This document shows positions 1 to 6,064 of a DNA stretch of 11,421 nt, piece by piece. The stretch spans positions 9,909-21,329 of the forward strand of contig PLQY01000089.1 of NCBI GenBank assembly GCA_003160265.1, in the 5' to 3' direction. Source of the DNA: Peptococcaceae bacterium. Lineage in GTDB: Bacteria > Bacillota > DSM-12270 > Thermacetogeniales > Thermacetogeniaceae. Position 1 is the first letter of the stretch; each line of letters begins with the position of its first letter. The translations under genes were made by a program, and so were the position numbers. The notes beneath the pieces were generated by a model. That model did no database searches, was not told where the DNA came from, and was given only the letters and a program-made list of their open reading frames with translations.

Positions 1-1519
1 TACCCAGGGGATTGCCCTTCGGTATCAGCATTCCCTGAGTACGGTAGGACAGGTTGACCAGGATCGTCGCCCGGTTCTCCAGGATACGCCGTACTGAAGA
101 AAGATTATAGACTCCCGATTCCTCATCCAGCAGGTGAGTGCCGGCCAGGTGGGCCTCGCCCCTTAGCAAGGCGGTCAGACCGCCCATGCTTCCTACGTGA
201 GAGGAGATCAGCCGTCGCCCCGGACGCCGCTCCTGGATCAGGTTGGCGATGATGTCCAGCACCAGGTCGTGACTGCCAACCACCACCGTGGTGCGAGCAA
301 TCTGTTCCAACGGCCGGAGCAGTTCCACATCCACCTCCGACCCGCCCGGGAAGCCCTCCGAAAGCCGAGGCACAGTCAGAACAGCATCGGCCTGCACCAG
401 GGAGGTGACGGTGCCGGCGCCCCGGGGCAGGGTCTGGATCACCAGCCGGTCGCGTACCCGGCCGAGCTTGACCCTGATGAACTCTTCAGCGCCCAGGGGA
501 GAAACCGTCTTCCTGCCAAGATAGGCCTTCACTTTCTGCCGTACCGGCACAGTCAGCCCACACTTCCGCGCCAGCACCGGCCGTCCGAAAAACTCCCAGG
601 CGAGGGCCGCCGAAACCGGATATCCGGGAACACCGATCACCGGCTTGCCCTGAATCGAGGCCAGGATGACCGGCTTGCCCGGTTTGGTGGCAACGCCGTG
701 TACATAGACCTCCCCCAGTTCCTGAAACAGGGATGCGGTGAAATCTTCCCGTCCGGCTGAGGAGCCGGCGATCACCGCCAGCAGATCGCACCGGTCCAAG
801 TAATCCAGGATCACCCTTTTTAACAGTTCATAGTCGTCTATGGTAGGCGGCGCCAGGACCGGTATACCGCCCCACTCCTCAACCAGGCCTCCAAGGACCC
901 GGCTATTTGATTCAATGACGGCCCCGGGCACGAGAGGCTCGCCCGGCAGCACCAATTCTGTCCCCGTAGGCAAGAGGGCAACCCGCGGCCTGGGAAAGAC
1001 ATCCAGGTCCATCACCCCGGCGGTGATCAGACCGCCGAGGTCATAGGGGCGCACCTCCTGGTGCGAAGGGAGCACCATATCCGTTTCCACAAAGTCTTCG
1101 CCGACCGTGCGCACATGCTGCCAGGGCGCCGCTGAGGCGATGATCTCCACCGTCTGGTCGTTTGAGAAATGCAGGTCCTCAATCATGATCACGGCATTGC
1201 AGCCCTCCGGAAGCGGGTCTCCGGTATCCACCACGAATGCCTCCACCCCCAGCGCCAGGCTCACCGGCTTAGTCTCATTCGCCCCGAAGGTGGACTCGGC
1301 ATTCACGGCGATGCCGTCCATGGCGGAGGCATGGTAATGCGGTGAGGAGATCCTGGCGAAGACCGGCGCTGCAGTTACCCGGCCCACCGCCCTGTCCACC
1401 GGAATCCGCTCCGGCTGGCCGGGCGCCAGCGCTCCCATGGCGGCCAGTCTTTCCATATACAGGCTCAAAGCCTCTTCCCTGGGCACGTTCTGCAGGTAGC
1501 GCTGCCGTTCCAGGACCAT
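1..1519 (-). CDS. moeA: MoeA-type molybdopterin biosynthesis protein with C-terminal PBP-like domain (3' end beyond window)
   Basis: Reading leftward, 506 codons are visible and no stop is reached before base 1, so the C-terminus is missing through the window edge. Residues about 1-400 are a MoeA fold: SAMDGIAV near 66-73, DTGDPLPEG near 98-106, LPTGTELV near 183-190, GSSAGREDF near 252-260, KPGKP near 279-283 and GVPGYPVSAA near 296-305. From about residue 408 (TVVVGSHDLVLD) the protein continues into a periplasmic-binding-protein-like domain, the arrangement of the longer MoeA paralogues found in anaerobic bacteria and archaea. MoeA proteins insert molybdate (or tungstate) into adenylylated molybdopterin; the role of the PBP-like tail is not established, but oxyanion or cofactor binding is a fair guess. 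TTG-type D-to-T change in the TGDEL motif (TGTEL) appears usual for this subfamily. Start: two ATGs lie 6 nt apart (1525 and 1519); GAGGTGA at 1533-1527 is too close to the first and well spaced for the second, so 1519 is preferred. It follows moeA with a short gap, as an operon. Confidence 0.88.
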   Translation of the reverse strand, partial: MVLERQRYLQNVPREEALSLYMERLAAMGALAPGQPERIPVDRAVGRVTAAPVFARISSPHYHASAMDGIAVNAESTFGANETKPVSLALGVEAFVVDTGDPLPEGCNAVIMIEDLHFSNDQTVEIIASAAPWQHVRTVGEDFVETDMVLPSHQEVRPYDLGGLITAGVMDLDVFPRPRVALLPTGTELVLPGEPLVPGAVIESNSRVLGGLVEEWGGIPVLAPPTIDDYELLKRVILDYLDRCDLLAVIAGSSAGREDFTASLFQELGEVYVHGVATKPGKPVILASIQGKPVIGVPGYPVSAALAWEFFGRPVLARKCGLTVPVRQKVKAYLGRKTVSPLGAEEFIRVKLGRVRDRLVIQTLPRGAGTVTSLVQADAVLTVPRLSEGFPGGSEVDVELLRPLEQIARTTVVVGSHDLVLDIIANLIQERRPGRRLISSHVGSMGGLTALLRGEAHLAGTHLLDEESGVYNLSSVRRILENRATILVNLSYRTQGMLIPKGNPLG

Positions 1520-1526
1520 ACGCATA

Positions 1527-1533
1527 TCACCTC
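1527..1533 (-). promoter_or_regulatory. Ribosome binding site deciding the start of the MoeA-PBP gene
   Basis: GAGGTGA sits only 1 nt from an ATG at 1525 but 7 nt from the in-frame ATG at 1519. The spacing favours initiation at 1519, which removes two residues from the longest reading frame. Confidence 0.55.
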
Positions 1534-1543
1534 GGTGTCATTT

Positions 1544-2800
1544 CTAGAGGACGTAGTCTGTACCGAACAGGACAACGTCCACCTCCGTTCCCGCTGCGAT
1601 TCCCTCGCTCGCAAGGGGAACCCCGATCAGGCCATCGGCCTCAACCATCGGTTTCAGCAAACCGGATTTACCCAGTACAGGATCCGCCCACAAAACTCCC
1701 TGCCGACGTTGCAGCTTGACGCGAAAATACTCCTCCCGTCCCGGCGCCGAAGCCAGGCTGCGGGAGATCAACGCCCTTACAGGCAGGGCGCCGGTCTGGA
1801 TCTGGTGATAGCCGCCGAACTTCAACAGGGGAGCGACCATCAAGTCAAAAGCGATCAGGGCGGCAGCGGGATGCCCCGGCAGGCCGAACACCGGCTTCCG
1901 ATCCACGACACCTCCGAGAGTAGGTTTTCCGGGTTTAACCGCCAAACCGTGGAAAACCAGGCCGGGCGCCCCCATCCGGTTGATGATCTCTGCGGTGTGG
2001 TCCCTCGCCCCAACCGAACTACCGCCGGAGACCAGAATCAGGTCTGTTGACTCGTAAGCCTGGATGAGTTTCTCGGAGAGCAGGGTTATGTCGTCCTTGA
2101 CAACCCCGTAGAGCACGGGCTCCCCTCCCCACAGCAGCACCTGGCCATACAGGGAATACGAATTGACGTCCCGGACCTGGCCGGGGGACGGCTTTGCTTC
2201 CACGGGAACGATCTCGTCACCAGTCGATATGATCCCCACCCTCAGAGGCGCGAAGACATTGAGCCGTAGCTCGCCCATGGCGGCAAGATAGCCGATATCC
2301 TGGGGGCGCAGCAAGTTATTGGCAGGGTACACCTCAGTACCGGCGCGTATGTCTTCGTCGGCGTAAATCACATTCTCACCGGGCCCCACCGGGCGGTAGA
2401 CCTCGATCCCCTCCGCGCCCACCAATTCCGTATGCTCGACCATCAGCACCGCATCGGCGCCTGGCGGAAGCATGCCGCCCGTGGAGATTCGCACCGCCTC
2501 GCCTAGTTCCAACGCCTGTTCCGGGCGAGCGCCCATCAGGACCTCGCCGGCCACAGTGAAATAGGCCGGAGCGCCGTCGCCGGCGCCGAAAGTATCTGCC
2601 GCCTTGACGGCGTACCCGTCTACCGTGGAGCGCGTAAAGCCGGGCACATTCTCCCGGCCCGGAACGGCCTCAGCCAGCCGCCGCCCCAGGCACTGCAGGA
2701 TGGGGACAACCTCACTGCGGCGCAGGTCTATGGGCAGCAACGCCGCCATCTGTTCTCTGGCCTCCGGTACCGGCAGTACCGTAAAAAGCTCTGGTCCCAC
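1544..2800 (-). CDS. moeA: MoeA, molybdopterin molybdenumtransferase (canonical copy)
   Basis: This 418-residue protein has the full MoeA motif set: STVDGYAV near 58-65 (the Asp of the active site), ISTGGMLPPGADAV near 105-118, ISTGDEIVP near 191-199, SGGSSVGARDH near 258-268, KPGKP near 289-293 and GLPGHPAAA near 306-314. Family knowledge: MoeA hydrolyses MPT-AMP and inserts molybdate (or tungstate) to complete the metal cofactor, in the cytoplasm. The domain order (N-terminal, MoCF-biosynthesis fold, C-terminal beta domain) and length near 400 are normal. The open frame can begin at a GTG at 2824, overlapping the upstream small gene by 13 nt with no ribosome site. A GTG at 2800 lies 8 nt after AGGGG that overlaps the upstream stop, so 2800 is chosen. 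The gene sits between the small HTH-like gene and the MoeA-PBP gene on the same strand, with tight spacing, so co-transcription is likely. Confidence 0.93.
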   Translation of the reverse strand: MGPELFTVLPVPEAREQMAALLPIDLRRSEVVPILQCLGRRLAEAVPGRENVPGFTRSTVDGYAVKAADTFGAGDGAPAYFTVAGEVLMGARPEQALELGEAVRISTGGMLPPGADAVLMVEHTELVGAEGIEVYRPVGPGENVIYADEDIRAGTEVYPANNLLRPQDIGYLAAMGELRLNVFAPLRVGIISTGDEIVPVEAKPSPGQVRDVNSYSLYGQVLLWGGEPVLYGVVKDDITLLSEKLIQAYESTDLILVSGGSSVGARDHTAEIINRMGAPGLVFHGLAVKPGKPTLGGVVDRKPVFGLPGHPAAALIAFDLMVAPLLKFGGYHQIQTGALPVRALISRSLASAPGREEYFRVKLQRRQGVLWADPVLGKSGLLKPMVEADGLIGVPLASEGIAAGTEVDVVLFGTDYVL

Positions 2801-2811
2801 TAGTCCAGCCC

Positions 2812-3027
2812 CTATCTGAAGCACCCGAGGACGCAGCTCTTGATCTTGATCCTGAGCTGGTTACAAGCCTCTCCGATGACACCCGGGTCGACTCCCAACC
2901 TATCAGCCAACTCCCTGGCTACAGGACAGGTGATCCTGCCCTCCGTGGCGGCTTTCAAAACAGCTTCCCTGACTCGCGGGTCCAGTTCAGTATTTGACTC
3001 CGTTGGCTTCTCGTGCTCGCCCCGCAA
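2812..3027 (-). CDS. Small HTH-like protein with Cys-containing tail, first gene of the moeA operon
   Basis: A 71-residue protein beginning with TTG, supported by a very good ribosome site (GGAGGAG, 8 nt before the TTG). Residues about 33-58 (CPVARELADRLGVDPGVIGEA) look like a helix-turn-helix: a helix rich in Ala/Leu, a short turn at GVDP, and a second helix. The C-terminus has spaced cysteines at 55, 65 and 69, ending CVLGCFR, plus Cys34. These could bind a metal or respond to redox state, though this is inference. The N-terminal 15 residues are polar and probably disordered. It leads the moeA-moeA2 operon, with its stop overlapping the ribosome site of moeA, so a role in sensing or regulating metal cofactor synthesis is plausible. 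I do not recognise a named family with confidence. It could instead be a small accessory protein for cofactor handling rather than a DNA-binding regulator. Confidence 0.72.
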   Translation of the reverse strand: MRGEHEKPTESNTELDPRVREAVLKAATEGRITCPVARELADRLGVDPGVIGEACNQLRIKIKSCVLGCFR

Positions 3028-3033
3028 ATTTGT

Positions 3034-3040
3034 CTCCTCC
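3034..3040 (-). promoter_or_regulatory. Strong ribosome binding site for the TTG start of the 71-residue gene
   Basis: GGAGGAG within AAGGGGAGGAGA, with 8 nt between GGAGG and the TTG at 3027. It is the main reason to accept a TTG start and to regard this small frame as a real gene. Confidence 0.7.
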
Positions 3041-3110
3041 CCTTCAAAAAGGTAAGAACTACCAGACCGCTTTCCTTGTATTCTACATTCCTCCTTATAT
3101 CTTTTCCTTA

Positions 3111-3139
3111 TTTCGCAAAAAATCCTGCTTTCTTGTCAA
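3111..3139 (-). promoter_or_regulatory. Candidate promoter of the leftward moeA operon
   Basis: A perfect -35 hexamer TTGACA lies at 3139-3134 on the minus strand, about 110 nt upstream of the 71-residue gene. At the expected distance only poor -10 matches are seen (GCGAAA or CGAAAT around 3116-3110), so the call rests mainly on the -35 box and on position. Confidence 0.3.
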
Positions 3140-3141
3140 AT

Positions 3142-3156
3142 GTTGTTCTGGACAAC
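3142..3156. promoter_or_regulatory. Short dyad, possible operator in the divergent region
   Basis: GTTGT, five bases TCTGG, then ACAAC form a perfect 5-bp dyad directly upstream of the minus-strand TTGACA box. It could be an operator for the moeA operon. It does not resemble the ModE operator. The dyad is short and may be chance. Confidence 0.25.
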
Positions 3157-3249
3157 GGACCCCAAAAAATGGTGTGACTTAACAAATAATATTGCATAAA
3201 CACAAATGAGGCAGGATTTTCAAATGGAGTTGTCGTATAGATCATTGCT

Positions 3250-3255
3250 GATAAT
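3250..3255 (+). promoter_or_regulatory. Candidate -10 element for the tup leader
   Basis: GATAAT (one mismatch to TATAAT) would place transcription start near 3262, just where the structured riboswitch-like RNA begins. No good -35 hexamer is visible at 17 nt upstream; TTGTCG at 3230-3235 is too close. Positional fit is the main support. Confidence 0.35.
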
Positions 3256-3261
3256 TTAATA

Positions 3262-3363
3262 AAGTCTCCGAGTCTTGCCACCTGCAGCCAAATGGTTTGG
3301 TAGCTTGACCGTTAGGGCTTGCCTGGAAACGGGCAAACCTCCCATTGCGGAAAGGGGATAACT
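3262..3363 (+). ncRNA. Probable Moco/Tuco riboswitch aptamer upstream of tupABC
   Basis: The RNA begins AGTCTCCGAG and ends GCGGAAAGGGGATAACT, with conserved-looking CCTCCC between them; this pattern matches my recollection of the Moco RNA motif (molybdenum/tungsten cofactor riboswitch). Visible structure: outer pairing AGT/CTCC (3263-3269) with GGGG/ACT (3354-3363); a hairpin GCCAAA-TGG-TTTGGT around 3287-3298; and a perfect 7-bp stem at 3319-3336 closed by a GAAA tetraloop (TTGCCTG-GAAA-CGGGCAA). A GNRA tetraloop docking into a receptor is a known feature of this class. An intrinsic terminator follows at once, and the next genes are a tungstate-type importer, which is expected regulon membership: cofactor sufficiency would reduce metal import. 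I cannot tell the Moco form from the Tuco form by eye. A covariance-model search for this family would decide. Confidence 0.72.
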
Positions 3364-3365
3364 AG

Positions 3366-3398
3366 AACCGGGTTGGCGGTTTCCGCGCCCGGTTTTTT
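3366..3398 (+). terminator. Intrinsic terminator, expression platform of the tup leader
   Basis: AACCGGG (3366-3372) pairs with CCCGGTT (3388-3394), an inner GCGG/CCGC stem has a TTT loop, and the hairpin runs into TTTTTT at 3393-3398. It starts three bases after the aptamer's closing stem, so it is very likely the switchable attenuator of the riboswitch. The competing antiterminator pairing is not obvious. Confidence 0.85.
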
Positions 3399-3627
3399 AT
3401 TCGCCTTTATTGTTTGACATTGGGGACGGTCCTTGGCAACATGCCAGGTGCTTCAAGTGGTGACCATCAGATTATGGGGGAGGGATGTTGCGCTTTATCC
3501 ACCACAACAGAGGTCACGGCGGCACATTTCAGGCAAAAGGACTGGCCGGCATGATATTCTTTACCTCCATGCCTTGATATGCCGGCGCTGCCAAGGTATC
3601 TATCAAAAAATCAGAGGGGATGAAATT
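3399..3627 (+). other. Long structured leader between the attenuator and tupA
   Basis: 229 nt without a convincing gene. A frame open from 3433 into tupA exists, but its upstream part has no ribosome site and no protein-like features. Three stem-loops can be drawn: CC-T-TGGCA/TGCCA-GG at 3431-3448; GTGACC (3460-3465) with GGTCAC (3512-3517); and GCCGGCAT (3545-3552) with ATGCCGGC (3579-3586). A TTGACA at 3414-3419 could be a -35 box, but no good -10 follows. The stretch TTGGGGACGGTCCTT at 3420-3434 resembles a short motif I associate with dispersed repeats in Peptococcaceae. Confidence 0.4.
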
Positions 3628-4497
3628 ATGAAGAAAAACAGTTTATGGTTGTGTGGTCTCGTTGTATTGCTGCTGCTCGGTCTGGCGGGATGCGCCAAGA
3701 AACAGGCTCAGGCGCCTCAGCCGCCAAGTCCTGCGAATAAGAACCTGATTCTTTCCAGCACCACGGACGTCCAGGATACGGGTCTGATGGACGTCTTGAT
3801 CCCCATGTTTCAGACCCAGACCGGCTATGTTGTGAAACCGATTTACAACGGCAGCGGGCAGGCGATCGCTTTAGGCGCCAAGGGAGAGGCGGATGTCCTG
3901 ATCACCCACGCCCCCAGCGCCGAGCAGCCGGATGTCGCCAACGGCGACTTCATCAACTATCAACTTTTGATGCACAACTCCTATGTGATTGTCGGCCCGC
4001 CGGACGACCCTGCCAAGATCAAGGGGCTGTCTGCCACAGATGCCTTGAAAAAGATCGCCGCAGCCAAAGCGGTCTTTGTCTCCAGGGGAGACAATTCAGG
4101 CACGAACATCGAGGAAAAAGCCCTCTGGAAACAGGCCGGCATCACTCCCAACGGTAGTTGGTACCTGAATGCGGGCCAGGGTATGGCTCCGACCCTGTTG
4201 CTGGCCTCGCAGAAGACCGGCTACACGCTGACCGACCTCAGCACCTACCTCGCCCAGCAGAAAAACCTCCAATTGGACATCCTGGTGCAGGGCGGTAAGG
4301 CACTGACCAATATCTACCATGTGATGCAGGTCAATCCAGCCAAATTTTCCAAGGTGAACACCGATGGGGCCAAGGCCTTTGAAGATTTCATGCTCAGCCC
4401 GGCCACCCAGAAGGTGATCGCCGATTTTGGCAAGGACAAGTATGGCCAGCCGCTATATTACGCCGATGCCGGGAATATCGCAACGGGTGGTCAATAA
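3628..4497 (+). CDS. tupA: TupA-like tungstate-binding lipoprotein
   Basis: A 289-residue substrate-binding protein. The N-terminus is a lipoprotein signal: positively charged MKKN, a Leu/Val-rich stretch, then lipobox LAGC with Cys22 as the lipidated residue, followed by a flexible Gln/Pro-rich linker. The mature part begins LILSSTTDVQDTGLMD (residues about 40-55), the TupA-type oxyanion-binding signature, and carries SRGDNSGTN near 152-160 and a C-terminal NPAKFSKVNTDGAKAFEDF segment typical of the family. It captures tungstate (less selectively molybdate) outside the cell and hands it to TupB. Start chosen at 3628 because GAGGGGA at 3614-3620 is 7 nt upstream and the signal peptide begins there; the longer frame from 3433 adds an implausible N-terminus. 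First gene of tupABC, downstream of the cofactor riboswitch-like leader. Exact metal preference cannot be read from sequence. Confidence 0.9.
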   Translation: MKKNSLWLCGLVVLLLLGLAGCAKKQAQAPQPPSPANKNLILSSTTDVQDTGLMDVLIPMFQTQTGYVVKPIYNGSGQAIALGAKGEADVLITHAPSAEQPDVANGDFINYQLLMHNSYVIVGPPDDPAKIKGLSATDALKKIAAAKAVFVSRGDNSGTNIEEKALWKQAGITPNGSWYLNAGQGMAPTLLLASQKTGYTLTDLSTYLAQQKNLQLDILVQGGKALTNIYHVMQVNPAKFSKVNTDGAKAFEDFMLSPATQKVIADFGKDKYGQPLYYADAGNIATGGQ

Positions 4498-4557
4498 GCA
4501 TTCCGGGGCTGTTGGTAGCCATCGGTGAATCTCCACGAGATCTTGTAAACAGGATGT

Positions 4558-5268
4558 GTGCCAGCATTGTCAGTAATTGGCGATGGAATGATCCAGGCAG
4601 GCAGGTTGCTGATCAGCGGGGACCCGGAGGTACTGAGGATCACCTGGCGCACCCTGCAGATCACCGGCACGGCCACTCTGATCAGCGTGGTCATAGGCGT
4701 GCCGGTAGGCGTGACGCTGGCTTTAAGGAAAGTTTTCGGGCGCTGGCTAATGGTCAGCGCCGTCAATTTTGGAATGGGACTCCCCCCCGTAGTGGTGGGG
4801 CTGTTCGTCTGGCTCCTGTTGTTCCGGTATGGCCCGCTGGGCTTTCTGGACTTGCTCTACACACCCGGCGCCATGATCATCGCCGAGGTTATCATCGCTT
4901 TTCCGGTCGTAGCCGGGTTCACCCTGGCTGCCATTCAGGCGATCAATCCCAAAATGCGCTTTCAGATCCTCGCCCTGGGCGCCAATCGCTGGCAATTTCT
5001 GTGGCTGCTGTTGCGGGAGGCCAGGCTCGGCCTCCTCGCAGCGGTGATCGCCGGTTTTGGCAGTGCGATCTCCGAGCTTGGCGCTGCCATGATGGTGGGA
5101 GGCAATATCGAGGGGCTGACCAGGGTACTCACCACGACGATCGACCAGGAGGTCTCCATGGGTGATTTTGTGCTGGCCATTGCCTTGAGTGTCATTCTCC
5201 TGCTCTTGACATTTTTCGTTACCGCAATTCTGACCTGGTACCAGCAGCACCGGAGACAACCCCAATGA
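4558..5268 (+). CDS. tupB: TupB-like ABC transporter permease
   Basis: A 236-residue inner-membrane permease with a short cytoplasmic start (GDPEVLRITWRTLQITG) and several hydrophobic segments: about 35-57, 66-90, 98-125 and 205-228. Between them lies the ABC permease coupling loop, here ALGANRWQFLWLLLREARLGLLAAVIAGFGSAISELGAAMMVGGN (given in parts: ALGANRWQF near 140-148 and SAISELGAAMMVGGN near 170-184), the EAA-type motif that contacts the ATPase. It forms the membrane channel for the oxyanion delivered by TupA. Starts at GTG (4558); AGGA just upstream is weakly placed, and a later ATG at 4588 is possible, but the longer form matches the usual family length. It follows tupA by 60 nt and overlaps tupC by 4 nt (ATGA). 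Confidence 0.9.
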   Translation: MPALSVIGDGMIQAGRLLISGDPEVLRITWRTLQITGTATLISVVIGVPVGVTLALRKVFGRWLMVSAVNFGMGLPPVVVGLFVWLLLFRYGPLGFLDLLYTPGAMIIAEVIIAFPVVAGFTLAAIQAINPKMRFQILALGANRWQFLWLLLREARLGLLAAVIAGFGSAISELGAAMMVGGNIEGLTRVLTTTIDQEVSMGDFVLAIALSVILLLLTFFVTAILTWYQQHRRQPQ

Positions 5269-6017
5269 CAGACCGGAGCGGGATGGCCGTGACTGTGCAG
5301 ACACTGCTGGAGGCGAAGAATCTGCGCCTCGTGTTGGATAAAAGAGAGGTCTTCAATGTTGCCCGGTTCGCACTCGGCGCCGGCGAGGTGGTGGCGCTGG
5401 TGGGACCCAACGGGGCCGGCAAGACCAGCCTGCTGCTGACACTGGCCCTGCTGCAGCGCCCCAGCGATGGTAGCGTTCGTTTCAACGGCATCCTCTCCAG
5501 GCGGGAGAACACGCTGGAACTACGGCGCCAGATGGCCGTCGTCTTTCAGGAGCCGTTGCTGATGGAGGATACGGTGCTGGGCAATGTCCTGACCGGTCTG
5601 CTCATCCGGGGAGTAACTGCCCCGACCGCCAGGCAGCGGGCCGAAGAATGGCTGGAACGCCTGGGGATCGCTCGCCTGCGGGATCGCTCCGCCCTGAAGC
5701 TGTCAGGCGGTGAAGCCCAGCGGGTCAACCTGGCCCGTGCCTTCGCCCTGGACCCGCGCATCCTCTTCCTTGACGAGCCGTTCTCCGCCCTGGACTACCC
5801 GACCCGCCAGGCTCTGCTGGAGGAGATCGGGTCAATCCTCCACGAAACCAAAATTGCCACCCTGTTCGTCACCCACGATTACACCGAAGTCCCTTATTTT
5901 TCTCACAGCGTCCGGGTCATGCTCGGCGGGCGTATCATCAAGAGCGGCAGTGTTCCGGAGATTATGGGCAACATCACCGTTCCCCGCCGCATCCCGGCCC
6001 CCTGGGAAGAGGCATAG
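5265..6017 (+). CDS. tupC: TupC-like ABC transporter ATP-binding protein
   Basis: A 250-residue ABC ATPase with all nucleotide-binding motifs: Walker A GPNGAGKTS (47-55), Q-loop VVFQEP (92-97), signature LSGGEAQR (146-153), Walker B ILFLDEP (166-172), D-loop SALD (174-177) and switch His in VTHD (202-205). It powers oxyanion import through TupB from the cytoplasmic face. It lacks the extra C-terminal TOBE domain of ModC-type molybdate ATPases, ending soon after the ABC domain (PRRIPAPWEEA), which suits a TupC-type protein. The start overlaps the tupB stop (ATGA), a usual sign of translational coupling; an internal ATG at codon 7 is an alternative. It ends 47 nt before the convergent moeA-like gene, and no strong terminator is seen between them. 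Confidence 0.93.
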   Translation: MTDRSGMAVTVQTLLEAKNLRLVLDKREVFNVARFALGAGEVVALVGPNGAGKTSLLLTLALLQRPSDGSVRFNGILSRRENTLELRRQMAVVFQEPLLMEDTVLGNVLTGLLIRGVTAPTARQRAEEWLERLGIARLRDRSALKLSGGEAQRVNLARAFALDPRILFLDEPFSALDYPTRQALLEEIGSILHETKIATLFVTHDYTEVPYFSHSVRVMLGGRIIKSGSVPEIMGNITVPRRIPAPWEEA

Positions 6018-6064
6018 ACCTCGCATCAAGCATATAGAGTTATGACCACATTATTGAACCACTT

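Noticed and set aside
1..1519. MoeA-PBP gene considered as truncated pseudogene
   Set aside because: It is cut only by the window edge; the visible part is intact and in frame.
197..1719. Several plus-strand frames opposite the moeA genes
   Set aside because: Composition is typical of antisense shadows of a high-G+C gene; the minus-strand frames carry the full MoeA motif set.
3086..3100. AAGGAGGA followed by ATG TAG on the minus strand
   Set aside because: The ATG is too close to the GGAGG and is followed at once by a stop codon; taken as chance in an A/G-rich leader.
3262..3363. Cobalamin or other riboswitch class for the tup leader
   Set aside because: No B12-box-like sequence or other class signature was seen, and the downstream importer fits molybdenum/tungsten cofactor control.
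3433..3627. Open frame extending tupA upstream by 65 codons
   Set aside because: No ribosome site, no protein-like character, and a proper lipoprotein signal peptide with good ribosome site begins at 3628.
4512..5304. Long alternative frames on both strands over tupB
   Set aside because: They are rich in Arg, Gly, His and Pro, as expected for shadow frames of a hydrophobic permease gene, and match no family.
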